NCBI RefSeq assembly: GCF_000004075.3
Contig: NC_026655.2
Span: 2,604,001-2,668,000, forward strand
Length of the DNA stretch: 64,000 nucleotides
Origin: Cucumis sativus
Lineage: Eukaryota > Streptophyta > Magnoliopsida > Cucurbitales > Cucurbitaceae
Reading direction: 5' to 3'
Positions 24,691 through 36,785 of the stretch are shown here, in pieces (position 1 is the stretch's first letter; the number at the start of each line of letters is the position of its first letter). The position numbers were made by a program, and so were the translations under genes. Below the pieces are notes generated by a model. That model had not been told where the DNA came from and did no database searches. It saw nothing but the letters and a program-made list of their open reading frames with translations.

Positions 24691-26640
24691 AACAGTGAGT
24701 CGCTCTCCCTTTTAGTCCCATATTCCATCATCTCTGGACGCACCCATTGAAGCATGTGTTCAAACGACACTCACACAGACTTAGAAACAATATGTTTGAG
24801 AGTAACGTACTTTGATTCATTGAGTTGAACCTAACAAGTGTTCCTAAGTTGCTTTTTCTATCAAATAATTTTCTTTCAAAGGTTTTGGTTTTTCTCGGAT
24901 ATGGGTTTTGATCTATAAGTTTTTTCAAAGTTTTGTTTTCAATGATGATTCTAGAATTCCATAAGTTAAATTATGATGTATGGTCGATCTTTTGTATTGC
25001 ATGCATATAGTATTTAATTTTTATTAACATGTTAATATTTTCATGGTCGCATTTTCATGAGTTTGATATCAAACGTAAGAGATAAATCGATATTTTTATT
25101 ATATCTAAAAATAATAATGTATCAAAATGTGAATCGATATTGTTTAGTTATTTGATAATAAAAAAAGTTTATTTACTAGTTTAGATTTATTTTTATTTGA
25201 ATTCTTTGTTTTTATAGTTTTTGTAAAAGTATTTGTGGAAATCGATACTTTATGGATATTTTGGTAGAAGGAAGAGATTGATATTTTTGTGAATGTGATA
25301 TAGTTTTTATTATATCTTGTTTTTTTATACCAAAGGTTTCATTCTTAATTAATAATTTCACAAAAATGAATATTGACCTCCAAATAAATAGTCTATTTCA
25401 TGATTGGATGGTTTTTAATATCAAATGCAAACGCAAAAGTTGGTTCCATGCATTAATTGATTGATGAACTATAAATTTGTCCCAACGGGCAAAAGTTGCT
25501 ATCAACTTTGGAAAATGAATAATCAATAATGGTAGCATGTGGATCTTACTACAAACATACATACATGCATACACACATATATGTTTTTTTAATATTAATA
25601 ATTCTATTTTTCTTTTCCGTCATACGAGTATATATCATGACCTATCACTGTTTATCATTTATGTCACTTTTCTTTCAATATTCAATATCAAAAGACATTT
25701 TTCACCTAAAAATTCTCAAACTCTCTACTATCTTTTTAGTCGTCCAATATATCGTTCCTTCTCAGTTTTTCTAATGGACATGCTAGAGCATGTCTAGTAA
25801 TGGTAGGGTAGATTGTTTACTGTTATCATCAACATATATTTTATATGTCGGTTGAATTGTATTCACTTAGAAAAAAATTAACTGAAAAAAAGACAGTTTT
25901 TAAAAAAAAAACGAAATTGAAGATTGTATACACATAAAGTCAAAATTATTGATTCATATATGTTCCCTCACATCCACGTAAAAGGAGAATCTTTTTGCAG
26001 ATAGGAAAGCAGAGGTAAATAACTTTAAAAATAAATAAATATAAATGTTTGATGTCAACAAGATGATGATATCTATACGTACCATAAAGTCTTCGACAAT
26101 GATACCCTAGTTAAGGGCATGATAAAAACTAGCACTATGGAAAGATGAATTATTTACCCTTTTCATTAAAAACATGTGTTGAAGTTATCTTTCTTATAAG
26201 TCTTAAATTAGGTTTAATGCATTTATCGTATCACCTAATTTTATCATCGTAACACCTAATTTGTTGAGACAAGTAATTATTTTATCAAAAGTTACACTAT
26301 CGCGAGTGATATCCAAAAGTGTATGGTTTTTTTTTATAATAAATTTTATGTAACTAAACCTTACAAAATTATATAAATAATGGATCTAATTGTGATAACA
26401 TTGGAAGACTTTTTCTTTCTTTCTTTCTTTTGTAGTTGGGAAGATAAGGTTTGAGATTTGATGGGATATTTCATTAAAGGCAATTTGAGGAGTCCAAAGA
26501 ATGGCTTTGACTTTGGAAGATAATTAATAGAATGGGCCATTGGTGTTTTTATGTGAAACCTAATTTTCAAGAGTTTAGGTCCAATTTGGTGTGTATAATA
26601 GACCTTGCCTTTAATTTTATTATGTATAAAACAATAAATG

Positions 26641-26644
<4 letters not shown>

Positions 26645-26678
<34 letters not shown>
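26645..26678. repeat. (AT)n microsatellite
   Basis: About 17 uninterrupted TA/AT dinucleotides. It gives rise to a spurious reading frame rich in Tyr-Ile on the minus strand. Confidence 0.9.
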
Positions 26679-26679
<1 letters not shown>

Positions 26680-29119
26680 TGAATAGAAAGAAAAGCTGAC
26701 AAAATATTTACGTCTCATACAAAATCTATCTTTAGTGGTTTTGTTTGATAAAGTACATTAAAATTAAATGAAATTTTAACCTAGGATAAAGATCCCTTAA
26801 TTTAACTTAATTAAGAAAATAAACCCTAATTTGAGACATGAGAAAAAACAATTGTACTTTGGGGATGACATAAAAATCTAAAAGTTATTATTATTAATGA
26901 ATAAAAAGAAAGTTGGATTCTCTCACGAGATACCAAGGATTTAAGAAAAATATACTATAATTTCACTCGAAACTTGTAAAAAATAGAACATTTTACAAAA
27001 TATTTACACTTTATAAAAAAATTAAGTTTAATGAATTTTGTTTTGTTATAGGGAGTAAATAGTTTGTCAATTTTTTTCTATTTTTTTTAAATCTCTAATT
27101 TAATCTAAACAGAAAATAATCTCATTAAAAATATTTATTTTCATGGATCAAAATTAGTCAAATCAAGACAAAATCTATGCCTAAAAAACAAAACTTATTT
27201 ATAAAATAGATTTTAAGGGTTGGTTTGAATTGATCAAAGAAAAATGTTTTTCAAGAAATTTACTTTTGTTTAAACTTTTTTTTCCTAAAAATTGTTTAAA
27301 ATACACACAAAAAATTTATTTTGAGTGGCTGTTTGCACGAGGTTTTCAAAGGAATTTGATTCGTGGTGTTGTATTTGTGTTGAGTTGATGCGACGTGTTT
27401 CGGTCCCTAGAATTTGATTCTTCGATTCTCTCTCAATTGAATGCTTACATTTCGTTTAAGGAAGCAATAAAGTTTCCTACTCAACAGTGGCTTCTAAACA
27501 CTTTGATGTTTTTTTAAAATAACTCACTTAATAAATTAAACACTTGAAAGTGTAATCAAAACACACCGTTAATTAATTTCATAAAATTTGTTCATTATTT
27601 GATTTTAAAAGTAAATAGATCTAATTCTTCAACTTCAAATTACAATGTATGAAATCTTTTCTTTTTTGAAAAAAAAGATCAAACCTTCATACAACATTAA
27701 ACCTTTGTTCATTGACGCAATATTCTTTGCACATTTTTGTATCTATCCAAAGGTGTCACAAGTTAATATGGATAGGACTGAGGACGATCCGAAGACGCAA
27801 TTCAATATGCGTGGAGCGTTGAATCTTTCTTTTTTCATTGATCCCCAACTTCATAACCACTATGATATGCGATATGCTTGACTCTCTTGCTCTGGGCAAT
27901 GAATCAGTTAAGACAGCAGGAAAGGTATAAGGCTCGTAGTTTGAACCTCTAACTTTCCATTGTTGAAGACTATATATATATATGTTATTATTTAAGCATG
28001 GTTCGATCTCGTTCGTACGACTATTTTGTTTTTATTAAAACAATTCAAACTATTAATCCTACTATTTACTTTGAAGAAGATATATTTGAGTGTGTTTAAG
28101 AAGATATAAAATGTTTTTGTTTTCTTTTACAAAGCTTATAAATGCTCTTCTTTGTAGGTGGCAGAGGCAAACAAACAATCCCACTTTAGACATTCTCATT
28201 TTGAATTTGTCACCTACACCTACACATATAATATTAAATCCAAATTTAAAAATCAACCCTTTTAAATAAATTACTATTTATCCATTTCAATTTAGTTGAA
28301 AAAGTTCACAAGAAACAAAATCAAAAATGAAAAAAAGAAAATATAATTATATTCATTTAAATCATGAATTTTTATAAACTTTTATTATATTTTATTAGTG
28401 AGATATACAATTTTTATAATAGTTTCGAATATAAAAAAAATAATATTAAAACTGGTCGAAAAAATTCATCTAAAAAATTCTTTAATATATATATATAAAC
28501 AAAAATTTAAGAAGGAAAAAGAAAAAGAAAATATATAGAATAGAATACATTTCTTACTTAGTTTCTCTATCGTTGGAGTTTAGAAGGAGACATTTGAAGA
28601 GTGGGATTGGAATGCCCAATGCAACCTTGGGGACAATGCTATAAATGAATCTCACTTACACACTATCTCATAATACAAACAAATAAAGTTGCACATATAT
28701 ATATTTCTAGTAGAAAAATAATACATTATGATGTTGCTCGTGCTACCCTCTTTTTTGTGTAGCTAGCGGACCATTGACCATTTACCCTACCTAAATATTT
28801 ATGAACTTTATATATTAATGTTAGTGAAAAATGTGTTGACGAAACACTTAGTAAGTGTCAAGCGGTAGTAGTATAGCAATTAATTTGATAACAAACGCGT
28901 AAATAAGATCTCTATGTTATCTATATGTATTTAGATAAATTATCAAATATGTCTTTCAAATTTGTATCCATTAGTTATTAATTTTTTTTTAGCTCTAACA
29001 CAAATGTTAAAGTTAAATAATAAAGTATAGGAATATAATTGAAAACTGTGGTAAGTATTTTGTATAATTGAACAAAATAAAACTTTTAAAAGAATACTTT
29101 TTTTTTTCTTTTACTTTAA

Positions 29120-29180
29120 TAAAGATGGAAGAATTTGAACATTCAACCAGTGGCCCAACTAATACCTTTACTATAAGTTG
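29120..29180 (-). repeat. SINE-like (tRNA-derived) trace
   Basis: Read on the minus strand it has the order AAAGGTATTAGTTGG (box A-like) then TTGAATGTTCAAATTCTTCC (box B-like). Short and diverged; tRNA-derived SINE or antisense relic. Confidence 0.3.
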
Positions 29181-29851
29181 ATGATGATGATTAACGAAGT
29201 TTTTTTCCTTTTTCCTAAAATGATATCACCATTTGTAGTCATTTGTGATAAAGAAAAGCAAAATTATCGACAAAACATTAAGATATTTTTTGGACTTTAA
29301 TTGAAAAGATAATTCAAAAACGTGGACAAGGGACTACACATTATCACGAAATGAAACTACATCATCTCATCATCAATGATTGGAATTCCCTACCACAAAA
29401 AATTGAAGAGAAAAAGAAATAAAAATGAGAGTGAATGAACGAATGGATGAGAGTATCTAAATTTAAGTGCAATTTCAATTAAGAAAACCCAAGTGGGTGT
29501 TTGAGAAAGGCCATTTTTATCACTCTTTTAAGCTTAAACGTCTGATTCTGATTGATTCCCTTCTCAAATACGGAAGAAGAAAGTGGTTAATAAGTTCTTG
29601 AAAATGGGAAAATGAAGCCGTGTGAAATTGCAATCAGAGCAGTTATGAATGAGCTATTAATGAAGGCCAATGGCGGTGGACAGGTTTTGCATGATTTCTC
29701 TTTTTTTTTTTTCAAAATATATTATAAGTCATTATATAAGTACATTCAACGGTTCATTGCTTCTCAAATCGAAAAGGGTTCTGAAAATTTTCTGCTTTAC
29801 AGTTGATTTAGTGGAGATTTGAGGACGAAAGCTTTCTCAAAGAGGGGGAAA

Positions 29852-32800
29852 ATGGGGTTCGCTTTGTTTTCTTCTCCTTTTGTTCATCCTCAACTTCAAC
29901 AGATTGTAGCAAAGATGACTCTTCTGGATACTCTATTGTTTTATGTTAGTTTCTCATCTTTGTACCATACTTTTTGGGTTTTCCTTATAGGAACTTTGGG
30001 ACTGAAAATTACATTTTGGGTTTGTGATTGTTTTCTTGATAGGTAGTTCATTTTGTGGACAAGCTTGGGTTGTGGCATAGGTTGCCAGTGTTATTGGGGC
30101 TTGCTTATTTGGGGATGAGAAGGCATTTACATCAGCGGTATAATTTGCTGCATGTTGGATCTATGTATGGACAAAAGTATGATCATCAGCAATTCTGCTA
30201 CAGAACGGCTGATGGAAGTTGTAATCACCCTTTTGATAGTTTGGTTGGTAGCCAGGGAACTTTCTTTGGCCGCAACATGCCTCCATCAAATTCTCCTTAT
30301 GGGGTAATCTACAAACTTTTGTGTTTGATTTCTTGTAGCATTAGGATTTTAAGTATACAATTTGGATTTTTTGGTTGCCTGGTGGATTTCGAAACGGTCG
30401 GTAGACTGATATCTCGATAAGCATTTTGAAGAGGTACGCGATGGATGGTACATTTTTGTGATGCTGTCTAATGGATGTTTGGGTGTTATGTGAACTTAAT
30501 TGCAGGTACTTGATCCTCATCCAACAGTGGTGGCCACAAAGCTATTGGAAAGGAAGAAGTACATAGACAATGGCAAGCAGTTCAATATGATTGCTTGCTC
30601 ATGGATACAGTTCATGATTCATGACTGGATTGATCATTTGGAGGATACCAAACAGGTAAGCATGCACTCATATTTAGGTAGATAAGTAAAACACTTCAAA
30701 CCTGATCATAACTTAATTGGTTAAGACATTTACCCTTGACTACTCGAGTAGTCACGTCTCCACTCCCATATTTTGTTGAACTCATTTAAGTAGGGAAAAA
30801 GTCAAGGGAACTTCAACCCGACAAAGTAATTTGAGTTTGAAGAGAAGGGTTATTGAAGCTGATGGCTTTGAGTTGGACAGGTGGAACTTACAGCTCCTGA
30901 GGAAGTTGCAAATGGTTGTCCACTGAAGTCATTCAAGTTCTTTGGGACCAAGGTGGTTTCAACAGATTCCCCTTACCTCAAGACTGGGACTCTAAACACA
31001 AGAACACCTTGGTGGTGAGTATTAATGATCTCTCGAGTCTTATATTTCAGTTGACCTACTTTGAGATTGTGCTTTGATTGATGTTCGAAAAGGGCTATAA
31101 AAATAATGGTAGTTAAGATTTATACTTAAACAAAGTCATTTCAATTGAAATACGTGACTTCTGCTGTCTTTTGAGTAGGGATGGAAGTGTAATATATGGC
31201 AACAACGAGGAGGGGATGAGGAGAGTAAGGGCATTTCAAGATGGAAAAATGAAGATTGCAGGAGATGGGCTCCTTGAGCATGACGAAAAAGGCATTCCCA
31301 TCTCTGGAGATGTTCGGAATTGCTGGGCTGGGTTTTCCCTCTTACAAGCTCTGTTTGTGAAGGAGCATAATGCTGTTTGTGATATGCTAAAGGTAAGTTT
31401 ATCTTCTCACTCAATTAGCCCATATAAACAGCCTATAATGATGCCGATACTTTTTCTTCTTTTTCCAACGTTTTCTAGATCTGCAGAAACACACACTCCT
31501 GCTTGTGAAATCCTATCCATTGTTTCACAGATCTTTTTCGATTAATAGAAACAGTACGATATATTTCAGTTAACAGACTAGAGTTTCTGCACTTGCTTCT
31601 TAGGAGCGTTACCCGGACTTAGACGATGAGCAGCTCTATAGGCATGCCAGATTGGTGACTTCAGCTGTAATTGCTAAAATCCACACCATTGATTGGACTG
31701 TGGAACTTTTAAAGACTGAAACTCTTCTAGCAGGAATGAGAATTAACTGGTAAGACAAGTGAGGAGATTTATACAAGTCAATCTAGCTTAGAAAAATTTC
31801 TCCAAGTGCTCTGAAAATCAGAGGTAAACTTTCTTGGGGAATTTCTTCTACAAAAAGTCTTATTTGTGCCACTTGTTTAGATTTTTTTCGATGTTAAATC
31901 TGATAGAAGAACTACTTGTCATCTTCTACACAGGTATGGATTTCTGGGAAAGAAGTTTAAGGATACGTTTGGACACATTTGTGGGCCAATACTGAGTGGA
32001 TTGGTTGGTCTAAAGAAGCCAAGAGATCATGGAATTCCTTATTCACTAACAGAAGAGTTTGTAAGCGTCTACCGAATGCATTGTCTTCTACCTGACACAT
32101 TAGTTATCAGGGACTTGAACTCCACCAACTCAGATTATAGTGACCCTCCTATCATTGAAGAGTATTTCTTTTTTTTCCCTACACTCACCTATGCCTCTAG
32201 ATTGTAGTTTAAGTTCATAAAAGCAAAACTTAGACGTCGATATAGTTTCAATCATGGAAACCAATTTCCTTCTAATTACTATCGTGAATATCATAGGTTT
32301 CATTCAACAAATCATTTTTTAATTATATGATTCTCTTGTGCTGTGAGATGCAATCAATGAATACAGCTGTAAGGCTCACTTTGGCCAATGTTGACATCAT
32401 TTCTTTCTTTGGAACTGTATTTTGTATTATATCAAAACAAGGATAAGTTTCTATCCAAATTTTCACAAACTTTGAATGCTAATGAACTTCTACTTTTCTA
32501 TGATTAGGGTGCCCATGGAGCAATTGGTGGGAAAAGACGGTGAGAAAAGATCAGCCAAATTAGGAATGGAACAAATGTTGGTGTCAATGGGCCATCAAGC
32601 ATGTGGAGCTCTCTCTCTCTGGAACTATCCATCATGGATGAGAAAACTTATTGCCCACGATGTTGACGGGGATGACAGACCAGATCCAGTCGACATGGCT
32701 GCCATGGAAAGTAAGAGTAACGCTTCCTTTTTTGTTCATTTTGCTAGTTTATGCCACTTATAACCAAGCTTTTCGATGCTAACATCTAGATTATGTAATG

Positions 32801-33400
32801 GTGATCAGTCTACAGGGATCGAGAGAGGGGTGTTGCAAGATACAACGAGTTTCGTAGGAATTTATTAATGTCCCCCATAAGCAAATGGGAAGATTTGACT
32901 GATGATAATGAAGTTGTGAGTGCCCTTGAAGAGGTGTATGGAAATGATGTTGAAAAGCTAGATCTACTTGTTGGATTACATGCTGAGAAGAAGATTAAAG
33001 GGTTTGCAATCAGTGAGACTTCTTTTTTCATTTTCCTCCTCATTGCTTCAAGGTAAGCTGCACTATACTCTATTTATCTCCACAATGAATTAGTAATGAA
33101 AAACGAAAACGACAGAGATGGTTATAGCTGTTAACTGGTGTCGACCTTCGCTTGTGGGTGCTGCTTATGTGCAGGAGGCTGGAGGCTGATCGATTCTTTA
33201 CGACAAATTACAATTCGAAAACATACACAGAGGAAGGCCTAGAATGGGTAAACAAGACAGAGACACTGAAGGATGTAATTGATAGGCATTTTCCTGATAT
33301 GACAAAGAGATGGATGAGATGTTCAAGTGCTTTCTCTGTTTGGGATTCTTTGCCTAACCCAACAAACTACATTCCCTTGTATCTCAGACCAGCCACTTGA
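29852..33400 (+). CDS. DOX2: Alpha-dioxygenase (fatty acid alpha-oxidation), DOX2 type
   Basis: A 632-residue heme dioxygenase that adds O2 to the alpha carbon of fatty acids to give 2-hydroperoxides, the start of plant alpha-oxidation. Ten exons: 29852-29944, 30043-30303, 30506-30655, 30881-31014, 31179-31392, 31604-31749, 31934-32161, 32508-32710, 32809-33052, 33175-33400. All introns are GT-AG and the frame is continuous. Family residues are all present: distal heme His157 in MIHDWIDHLED, the carboxylate-binding pair His311 and Thr316 in IHTIDWT, and catalytic Tyr379 with proximal His382 in VYRMHCLLPD. The length, and a start (MGFALFSSPFVHPQLQQ) without a signal peptide, fit the DOX2 branch (Arabidopsis DOX2 about 631 residues) better than the pathogen-induced DOX1 branch. 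The C-terminal PTNYIPLYLRPAT looks complete. An upstream ATG at 29612 opens a separate small frame in the leader. Confidence 0.96.
30706..30790 (+). repeat. SINE-like insertion in DOX2 intron 3
   Basis: The sequence AACTTAATTGGTTAAGACAT (box A-like) followed by CCCTTGACTA and GTCACGTCTCCACTCCC (box B-like) resembles the tRNA-derived head of cucurbit SINEs. It is about 90 bp upstream of the exon 4 acceptor and leaves splicing signals intact. Confidence 0.4.
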
Positions 33401-34363
33401 ACAATATCTGCCTTTCACTAAACTATTTCTAAAGATGAGAAGAATGCATGAAGTGCATCTATTTTTATGTATGTACATACATAGTGAGGTTGCAACATTT
33501 CAATGTTAAATATTTATTTTGTAAGCAGTTAAGTTAAAAATAAGAACTCTTAAAAATAATAACAAATAATAAATGTTGAAATTCATTTTCAATAAAAGGA
33601 AGTAGAAAGAAAAAAGAAAAAGAAACATAATCTTATCAAAACTTGTATCATTTTTAGCTGTGATCTTCTTTAACAATTCCTTCGTACTTGAATGGTGTTA
33701 GTTTCTGGATTGTTAGAGAACAATTGCTCCCATTGCATTACCTTGCCCTGAGGATGGAACAATCCATGACATACCCATAGGGGAAAGACGATAACATGTA
33801 TGGAGGTGATAATTGAAGTATTGACTTTATTTCATATATTTAGATTGGATTTTCAGTTTGGTTTCAAAAGTTGAGTTACCCAAAAAACAGTATTTGGAGT
33901 AAAAATTATTTAACTAGATAGCTATAGTACTATAATTATGATAACGATTTGTTTCTATTTATTTTATTGCTGCATAGCATAGTTAATATATGTTTATATA
34001 TAGATATTGAAAGAAAATTCAAGACCAATTTAATTATAATCGTTAATGTCTGTCATCTTTTTCATTTTCAAAATTAGAAAAATGATTTTTACAAGAAAAA
34101 AAATGATTTTGGTTATCTCAAAATCACTCCCGCACACACCTTAAATGGTGTAAACAATTACTCTTGTCTAACGATGAAACGGTGAATATCAAGATCTAAC
34201 CCATCTCAAGAAATTTGGATGAACTCATTAATAATTTCAACTGAGAATGATCATATAGATTGAACAAATAACTACAAAATTGATAAAACAAAAAATCACC
34301 AAAGCCAATTCTATTCAAACTAAATCATAAATGAAAACCAATATAGAAGAAGAAGAGAAAGAA
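33401..34363. other. Convergent spacer; 3' ends of DOX2 and the membrane-protein gene
   Basis: AT-rich DNA between two genes that point at each other. It should hold both 3' UTRs; AATAAA-like words occur near 33592. No further gene is visible. Confidence 0.6.
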
Positions 34364-35383
34364 TTAAACCATGACAATATGATCATGATCCTCTTCATTT
34401 TCCACCCTAACAAAATCCCTCTTTCTACACTCACAGTAAAAAACCGTTGTTACCACGTATCCGAAAATAATTACCATACCGTACAAAGAAATTAACCCGA
34501 TCTTGTCCCCAACGCTCACCGCCACATTCGTCGTCACCGCTGCCGTTGACCTCATCCAATGATCAACCCCATCCATAAGCCCCTCCATCTCCGACGAGAT
34601 CAAACTCGACCCAACAAGAAACATCGCCGTAAGAATCGAACCACTCAATCTCCGATCCGCCATCAACCCCGCTGCATAACGAATTGCGTCAAAACCAAAT
34701 CTCTCTTCGGCAATCGAAACAACGAGTCCTAAACTCGTAATCGAAATCAAATACACCTCGAAGACAAGGCCAAACACCAAAACCACAAACCTGAAAGCTG
34801 GAGATGGGGAAATGGAAGCGAGGGTGTTAGGGACAATAGAGTAGGCTACGAGAATGGCGTAGATGCAAATGGTGGTAACAAGAGGACGAGTCCAGGAGGT
34901 TTTGAAGCCGGAGAGAGAGGATTTGAGAGAAGGGCGTTTGGAATGGAAGGAGAGAAGAGTTGAGGAGACGGTGGAGACAGCGAGGAAGAGGGAAAAGGCG
35001 TAGATGGGGAGGAAGAAGGCGGCACGAAGACGGAGGAGGGAGAAAGCGTCGTTACGGGACTCGGAGAAGACATGGCGGAATTCGAAACGGGTGGGGGAAT
35101 GGCGGAGGACGGATTCGAGGTGGAGGATATGGGATTTGAGAGGGTGAGAGGAGAGAGAGAGGGTGAAGAGGAGGAGAGAGAGAGGTAGGGAGAGGAGGAG
35201 GAAGATGGAGAGGAAATGGCGTTTGTTTCTGGAGAAGATTTGAAGGGAATGGAAAAGGATTTTGAAGAAGAAACAGAGAGATTCACGAGGAGAAGGAGGA
35301 GGGAGATGATGAAGATGATGATGAAGATGATGAAGATGAGAAGGAGAAGGAGAAGGAGAAGGAGAGTCTTCTCTTTCAGACAT
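34364..35383 (-). CDS. Uncharacterised plant multi-pass membrane protein
   Basis: A single-exon gene for 339 residues, complete from ATG 35383 to stop. The N-terminal 30 residues are low complexity, rich in Ser-Pro pairs and His (SPSPSPSPSHLHHLHHHLHH). About six hydrophobic segments follow, near residues 57-80, 121-146, 168-191, 197-222, 248-268 and 297-322. The first, after FSRNKRHFLSIFLLL, resembles the opening of a family of uncharacterised Arabidopsis membrane proteins; I do not recall a proven function for any of them. The C-terminus is hydrophilic and acidic (NEEDHDHIVMV). The coding strand is strongly biased to CT codons, giving a GAA/GGA-rich plus strand, and long shadow frames exist on both strands. 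No functional motif is visible, so I propose no function. Confidence 0.85.
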   Translation of the reverse strand: MSEREDSPSPSPSPSHLHHLHHHLHHLPPPSPRESLCFFFKILFHSLQIFSRNKRHFLSIFLLLSLPLSLLLFTLSLSSHPLKSHILHLESVLRHSPTRFEFRHVFSESRNDAFSLLRLRAAFFLPIYAFSLFLAVSTVSSTLLSFHSKRPSLKSSLSGFKTSWTRPLVTTICIYAILVAYSIVPNTLASISPSPAFRFVVLVFGLVFEVYLISITSLGLVVSIAEERFGFDAIRYAAGLMADRRLSGSILTAMFLVGSSLISSEMEGLMDGVDHWMRSTAAVTTNVAVSVGDKIGLISLYGMVIIFGYVVTTVFYCECRKRDFVRVENEEDHDHIVMV

Positions 35384-36785
35384 TTTCTTTTTCCTCCGAT
35401 TTTCCTTCCCTTTCTCTTTCCTTTTCTAACCCTTTTTTTCTTTTAGGTCCAATTGAAACAAACCCTAGAATTCTTCAATTTTTTTATTTCATCTAATTTG
35501 ATTTTACTTTTTCATGATAATAGTAATCTTTAGGCGAAAAAAAAATAAACACCAACTTTACCTTTTAATTAAAAAGATTAATTTGACCAAAATCAATTCT
35601 AAAAATACATTAATTGGAGAAATTAAGTAATCACAAAGTCACAATCATGATTCACAAGCAAAGTTGAACAAAAACCCTTCAAGCATGGAGTGAAAATGGG
35701 ACCAATTACCTTTTTCTTACCTTAACCAAGCATTCCCATAATAAATTTCACCAGAGGAAAAGCAGAATTTGAGATCAACTCCACAACTTTATTGAATTTG
35801 AGAGGATTCTTACAAGATTTAAAGTAAATTTTGATGAAGGAAAGAATAAATGATGAACTAAATGTTACTAATTTCAATATCGTATTTCTAGAATTTCTCA
35901 TTTCTTGATTGCAATAGATTTTACTCATTTAACTCTACACATATTACTTGTCATTTCAAATTTTGCAACCTTGCATTGCATATTCATTATTGTATATCGC
36001 ACAATCCTACCTGCTATTTGCATCTTTCAAATGCAGTCTTGTCAAGGCCTAATGAATGGGTCCTCAACCCTTGCTATTATACTCTAATTATATATTCTTA
36101 AACTTGTATGCCTTTTTTTTAAAATCATAGGTTGTATAGGTGAGAACCATTCCAAAGAAAATAGTTTTTATGTAACAGTAAAAAAAAAAAAAAAAATTCC
36201 AAGTTTTCAGTAACTCAATGAGAATTAAGACATTTTCATATATATATAATATATAATGAATGTTCTACTAATATATAACAAAGGTTCTATGAAAACTAAA
36301 AGAAAATGTTAAAATGAACGTGGCTTATATTTATTTATACACTCAATATTTGCATAAAAAAGTCTGCACTCCAACAAGAGTATTCTAACAGTAAAAATTT
36401 CATACCACAGTATAATAATAATCCTAAGGAAGGTCCATGAAAAACTAATTGAAAACCAAAAAGTTGTATCAATCATCCGTGGCTCACTCAAATTCTTGAA
36501 GACACCTTTCCAATAATTTATCCATCATACTTCATCATAATCACCATTGAACTGTACAAGAAAAAAATCAACTTTAAACAACAACGGAGGAAAGCAAAAC
36601 CAATTCCAAGCTGCAACCAAGCTCAAAGCATTACCATTCTATCAAAACAGCAAGGTGTCTCAACTCAAGGCTCTTAAAACTCAAATTTTAGTTTTAAGCT
36701 CACAAAAACAAAACCCACCGACTCAAAATATTCACCCTGAACATCATATTTCTGACATCCATACTCTCTCCTTATCCAGTAGATA
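35384..36785. other. Spacer upstream of the membrane-protein gene; no gene seen
   Basis: AT-rich. The first hundred bases are CT-rich on the plus strand and are likely the 5' UTR of the minus-strand membrane-protein gene. Sequence from about 36500 to 36785 is probably the 3' UTR of AIP1. No coding sequence is supported. Confidence 0.6.

Larger units (their letters stand above)
22067..29851. other. Gene-poor spacer between MATE cluster and DOX2
   Basis: Nearly 7.8 kb of AT-rich DNA with no convincing gene. The first 700 bases resemble the upstream regions of MATE copies 2 and 3. Small open frames (for example 23317-23712, 25529-25797, 27645-27881) show no domain, biased codon use or splice context that I can support. 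It holds an (AT)n microsatellite at about 26645-26678, TTTC repeats near 26413, a 62-bp tandem duplication at 23466-23592, a promoter-like block at 24430-24690 and a SINE-like trace at 29120-29180. Confidence 0.6.

Noticed and set aside
26361-26702. 113-codon minus-strand frame
   Set aside because: Much of it is Tyr-Ile repeats from an (AT)n microsatellite and homopolymer runs; no domain.
34846-35286. 146-residue Ser/Pro-rich frame on the minus strand inside the membrane-protein gene
   Set aside because: It is the alternative frame of a CT-biased coding region; the 339-residue frame has real membrane segments and a full start and stop.
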